Of a stretch of 64,000 nt of DNA, positions 1 to 9,487 are shown piece after piece. Made by a program: the position numbers and the translations under genes. The stretch is from contig JANBPK010000941.1 of assembly GCA_027579435.1 (NCBI GenBank), positions 24,481 to 88,480 of the forward strand, read 5' to 3'. Position 1 is the first letter of the stretch, and the number at the start of each line of letters is the position of its first letter. This DNA comes from Candolleomyces eurysporus. Lineage: Eukaryota; Basidiomycota; Agaricomycetes; Agaricales; Psathyrellaceae. The notes under the pieces are model-generated. The model made no database searches. It was not told the origin of the DNA and saw nothing but the letters and a program-made list of their open reading frames with translations.

Positions 1-900
1 AGACAACGACATACCCATGGCAGCTTAGTCGAGAACCATGAAGACGTCGCCGATGCTTTGGAGCGAGTAAACGGTCTTGTCGAAGAGCAGGAAATGGCGG
101 TGTTTGAGGTCATGCTTTCAGGTATCCGACATCGGCCACCAGGCGCTCGAAGGAACGTGAGAGTTGTCATCTGGGATCTTCGACCTGGTGTAAAAAAGGG
201 CCGTCTGAGCAGGCTAGGCCCTCTCCACGAAACTCTTCGAAAATAAGCCAAGTTAGTCCTATTTAACGATGAGAAAAGGCTTTATACTTCTCACTCTTCA
301 GCATGCTCTCGGATGCTTCCAACACGGGTTCCGGTTCGTCAAATGCTTTCAAAGAGTCGCGGCGCCGTCAACCACGCTTGAACATCCTCGAATGATTCCT
401 CCTGAAGTTCCTTCTGCACTCTGAATACCCATGTCAATCTAGCGGATATATGGTTGGATCGGTTTTCGTGGACAGTGCGTGGCCAAGAAAACAGGGTTTC
501 TTCGGGGAGGATCTTCAAAATCAAGTGCCTGCTAGTTGACTTCATGTGCAGGATGTGTAGGTCAAATCCGAGCCTTTCAGCGACGCCAAACACCAGAGAC
601 GTATGAACGGGAACTGATGTATCGAATCCTGGAAAGAAAGTTTGTAAGAATGGGCTGACCCTTCTTGTCAAACGTACTATTACATAGCCGAACGATTGCG
701 GTTTCATGAGATGCGACAGAGAGAAGCACCGGAGAGTCGTTTGACTGCCCTTAATCGAAATATAAGCAAACAACCGGTCAAGCAGTGTGGAGAAGGCGGA
801 AGGAAGCTACTCAATGCAAGCATAAGCACGCGCCGAACGTCGTCTTTCATCATACCTTACTGCTGACACAGCTTGGAGACGGCCCTTTAGGATACTGTTA
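1..900 (-). pseudogene. Degenerate FunK1-type protein kinase remnant (left duplicate)
   Basis: No continuous gene is left here. Minus-strand positions 773-339 still encode a stretch resembling the middle of fungal FunK1 kinases, around the usual 'LWYFSRSHS' region (here 'LRCFSLSHLMKPQSF') and a later 'LTWVFRVQKELQEESF' segment like the family's 'TRVFRVVEL'. Positions 1-260 are alignable at the DNA level to 6300-6530, which encodes the FunK1 segment just before its catalytic loop, and 700-880 align to 6570-6720. The order and the shared flanks show one half of a segmental duplication whose other half is at 6.1-6.7 kb. No catalytic HRD or DFG-like motif remains in this copy, and stops and frame changes interrupt it. 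I am confident of the family and the decay, less so of exact ends. Confidence 0.6.
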
Positions 901-2406
901 AAGCAAAACGTATCATGAAGTAAAATTGTGCTTAGCTGTAACCGTACGATTATTGCGTTCATGTGTACCCACCAAAGGCACCACTACGTCGGTGAGGTGA
1001 AGACTACTAGTAACAGCTCTCCGGTTCTTCAAGCACGCTTGTACGTTGAAGGTACACTCAAGGAGCTTGTGCTGGGCAGCTACCGGGAGCGATAGGCCTA
1101 GCTACGTCCAGCCGGCTTGAATGACCCTACCAGCTGACTGAGAGGCTCATTATCTCACTGGGAGATAGTCAGATTGGAGGTGCTGAAGCTCGCAATAGAA
1201 GACTTATCCTTTATTACCTCGCTAATGAACGTTGGCGCCTCTGGCCCTCATCCAGGGAACCCGACTTGGTGGTTGGTGGTGAAGGAGGTTGTGACCACAT
1301 GAACGTGCCATCCGATTCGGAGTCCGATTGATGATCGCCCGAAAGGGCGACATTCTTGCGCCGCAAGACCTACTCTGAGTGATGGCAGACCTACCTTGGA
1401 AACTTGCACACACACACACCTAAGGTAGCGGAAATCTTCCTTCCCCACCACCCGACCTTCACTACTGAATAAGTATGGAGTCAATAGACTACGTCAATAT
1501 CCCCTCAAACTCTCAAGAGGGCACAGAACTGCCAGCCTACTACGTCGATGGAGCTAGGGAGGATGATTTGCGAGCTTGGGGACTTTTGAAACCCACTACC
1601 TCCCAGCGATGAACCTTCCAATATCGAAGATAAGGTCCGCTTCTGAGGTGAGGGCTGCCTGACTACTACTTATCCTGCAGATTCCGGTCAATGACCCACT
1701 CAGCCCACTTGTAGAGGGATATGAGTTATTCATTGCGCCGAACGCGACGCCAGCGAACATAGTCGAGGATATTGTTTCGGGTGGTCTATCAGCACCAGGA
1801 AATTGAGTGTGCCTTCAATATAGAGGCGTACTCGACAATTCGGAGCACTGGGGACCTCCACCTCACCAAAATAGTAGTGACTTCGGTGTTTGCACCAGTA
1901 AGGGCAGTCATCGTACGGCCTGCCAGGTAAGCCGAGGTTCGCTTTACAATACATATTTCTCTAACAAAATCATGTAGCACGACGTTGGCGCACGTTAATC
2001 TATGCAGCAAGTATCTTTTAATTCCTCCCGGAAACCGCTCGATCTAACAACAGTTTGTTGCTGTTGTAAGTCACGGTAGAAGGACGGTACAGCCTTTAAC
2101 TCAATGTCGACTCCCGGCAGAAGAATTGAACAATCTGTGCAAGCTGCACAATCTTTCGGTCTATCTACGTTCTGCGCATGCCACATTCGGACTTTCGACG
2201 AATCTCTCGAACCGTATAATTACAGGCCCTATTATGTCGTGATCTATGTCGCAGTATTATCCGTTGAGAACGTCGCCCTCCTGCTCACGGACTCATTTTT
2301 AAACATTCCTTTTCCTGTCGCCAGCGGCAGTCAATATGCCCAAACCACCATTAGTTTTTTCTGTTTCTTCGTCCAGCAGAGAGAGTAACGATGGACAAAA
2401 CCCAAG

Positions 2407-2607
2407 TCACTCAATATCTGTTAAATTTTGGGTTGGACACGGAGTCGGTTCCGCCGTTCGGCACCTCTGCAACATGCCCCAGACCACCTGGGCACGACGC
2501 CAAGATATCGCGCTGGTGTCATCTCCCGTTCTTGGAGTACTTAATCCATTACGTTCAAAGGGCGAGTTGCTGCCCTCCCTCGTCAAAGTCTGCGAGTGAG
2601 GGTGCAA
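2407..2607 (-). pseudogene. Remnant of a TKL-like protein kinase, C-lobe end
   Basis: The minus strand reads 'WGMLQRCRTAEPTPCPTQN', matching 'WGILKRCWTPEPTPRPTIQ' of the kinase at 7776-9001. That segment is the C-lobe alpha-H/I region that ends in the family signature CW-x-x-x-P-x-x-RPT. In this copy the signature Trp and Arg are lost. The catalytic loop and DFG region seen in the right-hand copy are absent upstream, so this is a truncated, dead relative produced by the segmental duplication. Neighbouring sequence (2685-3110) is duplicated beyond the right-hand kinase as well. Confidence 0.6.
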
Positions 2608-2769
2608 TATTATGTGGCTTCACCGCGGGCGGTTCGCTTGAACGATCCGCGAACCCAACTGAACAGTTGTAAAGCAAGAGTTGACTACATAATACAGGTG
2701 AGTGTGTGTGTCGAAGTTCCACAGGTTCTGGGATTTCGGCCCCTGCGCCGGGCTTTGGAGATCTTGAAT

Positions 2770-4175
2770 CTTGAGGTCAAATACATTCATTCAGCTGATC
2801 GGTTTCGCCTTCCAAACCAAATCGCGATGACCCCTCCAAGGTTCCTCTGGCAGCTTCTGGCAGGCTGCATGTTTGCACGCTTCGCGTAACTAGCTGAATC
2901 AAAACTCGAATAGAGTCAGCGATTAGGGATTGGAGACAGTACCGACCCCAAAAACACAAAAGCAATGGAATCATTTACTAGACAGCCAGAATTTTGAACC
3001 CTAGCAGTTTTCAGTACCGATCAAAGACAGGGGTCCAGTTCGCCAATATAGTGAGCACCAAAAGATGAAATTAACTCGATATGCAAACCATAAAAGCTGA
3101 AATCGCAAGTCGTGACTTGAAGGTGTCAAGATTTATCCAGAGTTTGGGCCCGAGCATGAGCTCCATGATAGGTGCGCTGGAATGTCGTCATTGCAGGAAT
3201 TACTCCTGTTCTGAGTAATTCTATGAAGAAGCGTATCGCCCACAAAAGGTCTTGAGCACGGGTCAAGGTACCCCGTTCTCCTATACATAGCCTTTCTTTA
3301 TGATGCTGTATAGCATAGTCGTCGGGAACTTGAACCTGCTGTGGCCCAGGGAAAGATCCAAACTAAATGGATTATGGAACGCCTGTTAGGCATCAGATCG
3401 CTGAAGCGAGGGTCAGCCCATGGGTAGATGAGATACACCAACTCATGCCGGCACACCTACCAACTTCGGTTGATCACTGCGTGGGGGTGGGAACAAAAGA
3501 TTACACCGGGAGAAGACACATCTTCAGCTATCGCGAAAAAGTTTCAGAAATCACCTCATGGGGAGGTGTGTTTACCGAAAGCCTGAGTTGGGGTCGTAGA
3601 TGGGCAGAGGGACAGACATCATGAAATGCCATTTCAATTCGGATCTCGAGGTAGGGAGGTGCCGGCGCCAGTCTCAATCAGGAACGGCTGGTTTCCACCC
3701 TGTGAGAAGCTGGCCTTCTCCCCAGTAAAAAGTTACTGTTAACCGATGATTGACTGAGGGTGACGTGACCTACGCAGATAATCGCTGGCATCTCCGAACA
3801 TTACCTGTCTTTGGTCTGTAAAGATGTGCAGTCCAACGCCGCTGTCACAGCAGAATCTGGAACGCCTGGCACTCCGTATACCTAGATGCGAAAGAGCATC
3901 GCTTTTAATGAGGGCGTGGTTTTCGTGCAAATCACTGGTCGTGGCTTGAATGAGGGAAAGGGTTTGTGGGACCATGGTCTTCAAAATTAGATTGATCGGT
4001 CCCTTGTCAAATTGCTTTGGTTTTAGCTCCTGATTTGCGTCAGATTCATAGTGGAAGCAACCCTCCTCAGCCTATCTCGACTTCTAAGACCGGTCATTAA
4101 ATTTGGCAATCTTGGGAGCTCACCTATTGTACTTATCCCTTCACGCGAACCTCCATGTTTTCCGTTCAGCACTAT
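2770..4175. other. Spacer without a recognisable gene
   Basis: Part of it (to about 3170) is duplicated at 9045-9450. The rest contains only short open frames with no family resemblance. I see no convincing coding region, RNA gene or complete mobile element. Confidence 0.5.
3197..3221. repeat. Perfect 9-bp hairpin with 7-nt loop
   Basis: GAATTACTC (3197-3205) is followed after seven bases by its exact reverse complement GAGTAATTC (3213-3221). No T run follows, and it is not attached to a recognisable gene. It may be a chance palindrome or a decayed element end. Confidence 0.4.
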
Positions 4176-4179
4176 TAAG

Positions 4180-4480
4180 CAGTACGGCTAACGTACGAAC
4201 GCAAATTCCATGACCTGTGTGCAGGCCAATGCCAGTCAAACGAGTCAGAACTAGCATCACACATCAAATAGCTGTCAAAAGGCGGCGTGCGCGCAATGAG
4301 GACTATCATCAAGTGAGGATATGGGGTGCGAACCAGTATCTGGGTAAACGGGCCAGTGGTAATTATCTCATTTACGTGAGGTAATTCTCCGGAAACTTTG
4401 GGGTGGGTATTCGAATCCACGGTTGTGCTCTCAATCGCCTGGTCTGCTGAGGTCCCCGAAACAGGGGACCCCAAGTCTTG
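4180..4480 (-). pseudogene. Chitin deacetylase remnant
   Basis: Minus-strand DNA aligns in short blocks with the intact chitin deacetylase at 9488-11547. 'acgtacgaacgcaaattccatg' style sequence at 4190-4213 matches the micro-exon around 10676-10693 (protein GHEVCV), and 4263-4310 matches the exon that encodes the FDDGP motif (10882-10972), although here FDDGP itself is destroyed. The segment 4390-4420 is weakly like the upstream 'DCWWTYSKC' exon. Intervening exons and introns are partly deleted. Its place right of the kinase remnant mirrors the gene order of the right-hand copy. Family assignment rests on DNA similarity inside the window, so confidence is moderate. Confidence 0.5.
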
Positions 4481-4489
4481 TTCCATCAA

Positions 4490-5303
4490 AACGTTCTAAG
4501 AATGAAGCCCTCAATGACACGGTTGGCACCGCCCAAGGGAAAAATGGGCGAGTTTACTGGAGCGAAAGAATCTAGAATGAAAATACGAGAACAGACAGCC
4601 GACGATGAACTTGTCGGCCTCCGGATGATGCAAGGGCAGCTGAGCTACTCCCAATAGGCAGAGAAACCGACGTGAAGGCCCGGAGACCTCTGAGTCTCTG
4701 TTGCTTCCAATTAGAATTTGTAAAGATGTCATGGACCTGGAACAGATGTTCTCATGAGATGTATCCTTGGACCCTGACGCGCCGTTAATCCATAGGCAAG
4801 GGAGTTACATAGGTCACTAGATACTTACGTTCACTCGACTCGGATTCGTCTCCAGTTCCGTACATTGAACTCTCACCCAGAAATAGCAAGCGACCCGAAG
4901 GATGCGACAAACTATGTGCCCTTTCTTTGCAACGAACGCATTTGGGACATCAAGTCACCCTGATTTTTGCATAATTGAACCGGCCTTCTGGGGGATTCCA
5001 GAGCCTGCTTGTGGCACGGTCCCACAGCAATTCATCTTTGGCCATCTAAACCATATATATATACATGCATAATATAACTTCGATTTGGTTAGATTCCGCT
5101 CCCTGAGGTGGAGGCGGTGGCTGACTAGCTTGAGGGTCCCATCATGAGCACCTGTCCCATGATCTGTTGACACCCGATGCGGTATCCTATTCAACTCGCA
5201 TCGCCAATGCCTCCCTATTTAATATAGACTATATTGGAAGAATAATTACAATGTTTAGGGCTGACCTGAACAGAAAAAAGTACTGAATTTGAGAATTGTA
5301 TGC
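4490..5303. other. Spacer without a recognisable gene
   Basis: Only short frames are open here (for example 4511-4732 minus) and none resembles a known family. There is a short TA-rich run near 5053-5065. Confidence 0.45.
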
Positions 5304-6020
5304 TCATGCTACGCATTCCCCAATCGCCACTTGGCGCGAGGAGATTGCGGCTTGACGGAGCTCATGGGCATCCCACGTCTGACATGTATTAGTAGCATAT
5401 GGAAATTGAGAGCGTCCTAGTGAGACTGTGAATTCGTGATGCATGCCACAGCACCGGCTTCGAAGTCGTAAGGCTTGACGGCCCATGGACCAGGAAAGAC
5501 CTGCTGACCTGCTGAGCTGATATCGCGAGCTTTTACTGTCAGCTAGTACCTGGCTATATGGCCATCCGGACAACTCCCAGTCAGCTGGGAAGCGACCGTC
5601 AGAATCTGGGTTCTGCCCTGAGGTCGACCCGACACCTGAACAGCTCGAGCATGAGGTATCACTTTCCGCCGCCAAGCGATTCTGGTAAACTCCGGCGGAC
5701 CGGAGTTTACAAGAGGTTGTGGAACCTTTCCGGAAAGCACGGCAACAGTGCGCATTTTTGGAAGTTTCAAAGGTACTTTGGCAGTCACCCGCAGCCAAAG
5801 TGAGGATATCGCCAAATATAGGATCCTGTCGAGGGGATCTGCAGGCGGCACAAGCGCCCGGAGAGGAAACGGTTGGGTTCGTCGTCAATATTCGTGGAAA
5901 AGGCTGTGTGCCTGAAAGGCTGAGCCGGGATACCCAGGTTTCTGTAGAAATTGGTATTTCCTCCGCGATCCTACATTTGGGATCACCCGAGAGGGCGGTG
6001 AGGGTGTCCAAGGATTTCAT
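5304..6020 (-). CDS. Hypothetical 238-codon open frame, unrecognised
   Basis: This is the longest uninterrupted minus-strand frame between the two halves of the duplication. Its product would be Ser-rich with scattered Cys, and I see no signal peptide, membrane segment or known motif. The opposite strand and another minus frame (5543-5851) are open over the same bases, which weakens the case for any one of them. No paralogue in the window confirms it. Its start codon is not well supported. It may be a fortuitous frame or an exon of a decayed gene that once followed the FunK1 fragment at 6.1-6.6 kb. Confidence 0.2.
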   Translation of the reverse strand: MKSLDTLTALSGDPKCRIAEEIPISTETWVSRLSLSGTQPFPRILTTNPTVSSPGACAACRSPRQDPIFGDILTLAAGDCQSTFETSKNAHCCRAFRKGSTTSCKLRSAGVYQNRLAAESDTSCSSCSGVGSTSGQNPDSDGRFPADWELSGWPYSQVLADSKSSRYQLSRSAGLSWSMGRQALRLRSRCCGMHHEFTVSLGRSQFPYATNTCQTWDAHELRQAAISSRQVAIGECVA

Positions 6021-6070
6021 CTGTCATGAAGGGAGACACTCCCTATCGTCATAGTCTCAGAGCCGTATAA

Positions 6071-6600
6071 TCAAAGGCAATTTTGGGCACGCACTATCAG
6101 AGGATCAGGACGACCGGTTCGATCTTCTCTCTTACACGAGTACTGCTCCGCATGGTCGAAATCGGAGAGCTTGATAATCCATCCTTCGCCCGTTTTCGAC
6201 CGGTTTGAGAAGCCCAAGATATTACCAGGACTGATATCGTGAACGCGACATGAATAGAAGCACTGACTGAAGAACGGATTAGGTCTGCCCCAAACCAGAT
6301 AGACAACGACATACCCGTTGCAGGTTGAGAACTGCGAAGACGGGATAGACGTTTGGGGGTGAATGGTCTTGTAATCGCCTTCAAAGAGCAGGACATGGCT
6401 GTGGTCGAAGTCATGCCTTCGGGTGACCAAAATTGACTGCCGGATAGTCGAAGGAAAGCGAGGGTCATTATGTGGTGTCTTCGACCGGTTGGAAATAGCT
6501 GTTTGAGTAGCCCAGGCAATGTCGTACACAGCCTTTGAAAACGGGCAAACATACCGTCGAACGGTTGCGATTTCATGAAATGCGACCGAGAGAAATACTA
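6071..6600 (-). pseudogene. FunK1-type kinase fragment with catalytic loop
   Basis: The minus strand encodes 'RVHDISPGNILGF' followed by 'GWIIKLSDFDHAEQY'. These are the FunK1 catalytic loop (normally HRDIS-x-x-N; here the Arg is absent, giving HDIS) and the metal-binding loop (DFD, corresponding to DFG or DLE in this family). Upstream, 'RRHDFDHSHVLLFEGDYK' also fits FunK1. The reading frame stops soon after (at 6071) with no C-lobe, and the N-terminal half is only visible as decayed DNA toward 6.7-6.8 kb. Together with 1-900 it forms a duplicated pair of FunK1 relics. FunK1 enzymes are putative Ser/Thr kinases expanded in Agaricomycetes; this copy is unlikely to be active. Confidence 0.6.
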
Positions 6601-7190
6601 GAGAATCATTCGATTGTCGTCAATAGAAAGCTAAGCAAAGAGTCTTTGTGAGGTCAAGCAGCGTGGGGGAAGCAAAAGAAATATTTCACTGCAAAAGGAA
6701 ACATACACCGAACGTCGTCTTCCAGCATCTTTGAGGCAGTTCTACATGATGTTGTTCAAATGAGAAAAATGCATCACGAAGTAACCTCTGCTTACCTGGC
6801 GAGCCGTGTGAGAATTGCTTCCATGGGTAGACCGCTATGTCGATGATGTGAAAACTACCAGTGGGGGGAGGGCCGCCTGAAGCGATAGGCTACGTCCATT
6901 GGCACACGGCCAGCTTGAGTGGCTCTACATACCTCGACCGGCAGACTGAGCGATTCATTTCCTGGCACTTGCAAGACGGCATTGAGCAGTCATCAGGTAG
7001 CCCCCATGCCGTCTCTAGGGTGCACCTATATTCGATGCTGAAAGGCCGCAGGGGGTTTGATACGTCTCCAACTTGTGGCTCGCAGCAGACTCGGAGGTTG
7101 TCATCCTCCATAGCATTACCAATGTAGTTGGGAAGCTCTGGGCCGTCACTGGCTCCGTAGTTATTTAGAAGGTAGCCTCAGGTGATGGTA

Positions 7191-7209
7191 GTGGTGGTGG
7201 TGGTGGTGG
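7191..7209. repeat. (GTG)n microsatellite
   Basis: This is a short pure GTG/GGT run. It creates artificial His- or Pro-rich open frames on the minus strand, which I do not call as genes. Confidence 0.8.
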
Positions 7210-7775
7210 AAAAAGGTCGAGAACGCGAGTATGATGTTGATCGCGATGATGAAAGTGTCCGGGTCGTCGGATTGATCGCCCCAAGGGCAGCCTACTATTA
7301 GGATTAGAATACGAATGTCGTCCACGAGGGCAACGCAAGCGTTGTCCATCTCCATCCATGGAGAAAAATCATACCCCAAACAGCTGTTCGTAGGAGACGG
7401 TGCGGCATGGATCGTATGCTTAAAAAGCGCTGCGTACTGTCCGACTCGTCTTTCCTCTTCAACGAGAGCAATGGAGTTCCTTCAATCCCTATTACTGTTT
7501 TACGCGAACCGGTGTCTAGTACTGGATGTTGAAGCTCGTAGATTAGTGATCGTAGCGAGTTAAATCTTTGTCCGACAGTATGGGGGACAACAACTACGAG
7601 GGAGTTCCGGACATTTCGTGTTCGACGCCCAGCCTGCAACCCAGGTTTCTCTCCGAGCAACCCGCCTCGCCCGAATCAACCGCACGTGTTACCGTTGACT
7701 TCGCTTCGCTTCTATGATTGGTCGAAATCGGCGTTCAATCATAATGGTCCCTTTTGGGCACCAAATTCATTCTCA

Positions 7776-9001
7776 TCAAAGGGCGTCCAAATCTCTCAAC
7801 GTCCGTTGAATTGTTGGACGCGGAGTCGGTTCCGGTGTCCAGCACCTCTTCAAAATCCCCCAGACCGCCTTGGATTCGACGCCAGGATATTCTCCTGGCG
7901 TTGGCCATCGCCCCTGGAGTACTTCCCTCATTACATCTCGGGAGTCGAGAACGCCAGCGAACGGGAGCGACTTTTCCCCTCGGCCGTCCAAAATCTGCAA
8001 GCGAAAATGTCCGTGGTGAGCGTTGGCTTTCAAGCGACTCGAGCATCGCGACAAGGGTATGATGCATTACCTGTAGGGCCGTCATCGACCACGCGTAAAC
8101 GTCTGTCGGTTTCGTCACTGCCATCCGTTCACATCCGCCCTTGGAGACGATAAGCTCAGGAGCAACGAAGTGGAAACTTGGGTATGTCGTGGTGTATCCG
8201 ACGTCTTCGGGATAAGGGTCTTGGCAGCGGGAGAGGCCTAGGTCAATAATCTTGACCACTCCGCTGGAGGTTATCCGAAAATTGTTCTGTCGATGTCGTT
8301 TCTTAGCAACAAGGAAAGTCGGCAAGCATGCGGAGCACTTACTGGTTTAATGTCGCCGTGGACGACACCGAGACCGTGCAAATGAGCTAGTCCACTCGCG
8401 AGTTGAACGATCTGTTTGCAGTGTCAAAAATCGCATTCGTTCAAAACGACTCCCGCCAAAACTTACTATGTCTAGCCTTAACTGAAATTTGATACGGGTC
8501 GTGTACTCTATCGAGCCGAACGGAACCCAATCCGTAACAATGGAGGGAACGCTATCAATTGGTGCCACCCGGGCCCCGACCTCCTCGACAGTGGCGAATA
8601 TAACCCCGCGAAAGGTATTGACATTGCGGTGGGGATGTGCCTTCAATCGACTCAAGGCCATTACTTCCTTGAAAGTTCTCTGAAATTCGCCACGTCAGCT
8701 CTGGCTCAAGGATAAAACGCAAGCCCAGGGACACACCTCTTTGGCTTTAGCCTTAGTCGCGCCATTGGGGTTCCACCGGTACGTCTTGAGGGCGACCTCA
8801 TACTTCTGTGCTCCTTCGTCAAGAGTTAATCGTCCACAGTTGAGGGCGCAATATGGTGTGAACTCGGTTTTCTTCAATCTCCTGAACCTTCCGCGGACCC
8901 GCTAAGATTTACATGAGTTCAGGCTAAACTCGAGGAGCGGAGGGCGCACTCACGTTCTCTGTGAATAGCTGTTGGGCCATTGTTTCCAAGGTACGAGTCA
9001 T
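7776..9001 (-). CDS. Small TKL-like protein kinase, six exons
   Basis: Six exons join in phase: 9001-8954, 8901-8737, 8679-8467, 8411-8343, 8286-8071 and 7994-7776, giving 309 aa. All introns are GT-AG and 42-76 nt. Visible kinase motifs in order are 'VALKTYRW' (the catalytic Lys of the VAIK motif), 'HGLGVVHGDIKP' (catalytic loop with Asp), 'KIIDLGLSRC' (DLG in place of DFG), 'FVAPELIV' (APE), 'DVYAWSMTAL' and 'RCWTPEPTPRPT', typical of agaric TKL-type kinases. No clear Gly-rich P-loop precedes the Lys, so nucleotide binding may be unusual or the enzyme may be a pseudokinase. The start at 9001 is the first Met giving an in-phase exon; a longer 5' end is possible. Role unknown, presumably signalling. 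A decayed paralogue lies at 2.4-2.6 kb. Confidence 0.7.
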
Positions 9002-9487
9002 AGCCTCAGTAGAGAGGATTGTGGGTTTCGAGAAACGAGGGCTGACTACATAATATAGGCCCTGAGGTTAACAGCTCGGCTTTGGGAGATCTTGAATCTT
9101 GACGTCGAATCTATGCCTTTTGCAGATCGGGAAATCGGGCTCGTTTCCAGGTCATTCAGATTTTTAGTCGTGATGGTTCCTCCGCCAGGCCGGTTCGCTT
9201 GAGTAAGTAGCTGGCTCGAAACCCTGCAAGGAATTGGAGTCAATGAGTGGAGAACGCACCAACCCCGAAAACACAAGAAGCAATGGAATCGTTTACTCGA
9301 AAACAAGAATATTGAACCCTAGCAACTCCCGATAAAGCCAGGGTGCAGTTCACCAATATAATGAGCACCAATAATGAATTTAACTCGATATGATATGAAA
9401 ACATAAAAGCTGAAACGTGAGGGTATCAAGATCTGGTTCGGAGTGGGTCGCGCAACGAGTAGAAGAAAGAACAGTATTTCTCCTTGC

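Larger units (their letters stand above)
1..3170. repeat. Left copy of an old segmental duplication (pairs with about 6300-9450)
   Basis: Blocks of this stretch recur in the same order at 6300-9450: 1-250 with 6300-6530, 700-880 with 6570-6720, 1000-1150 with 6845-6965, the kinase fragment at 2407-2607 with 7776-7994, and 2685-3110 with 9045-9420. The last block shares phrases such as 'ctcgatatg' and 'gagcaccaa'. Divergence is high with many indels, so the duplication is old. The left copy is the decayed one. The chitin deacetylase remnant at 4.2-4.5 kb probably continues the same duplication. Nothing else recognisable lies between 900 and 2400 except a short CA run near 1410-1420. Confidence 0.6.
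6300..9450. repeat. Right copy of the segmental duplication
   Basis: This pairs with 1-3170 (see that entry for the matching blocks). Here the kinase at 7776-9001 is preserved. The stretch 6720-7690 between the FunK1 fragment and the kinase holds no convincing gene. The open frames at 7161-7379 come from a (GTG)n tract. Confidence 0.55.

Noticed and set aside
7161..7379. His/Pro-rich minus-strand open frames
   Set aside because: They are produced by the (GTG)n microsatellite and lack conservation.
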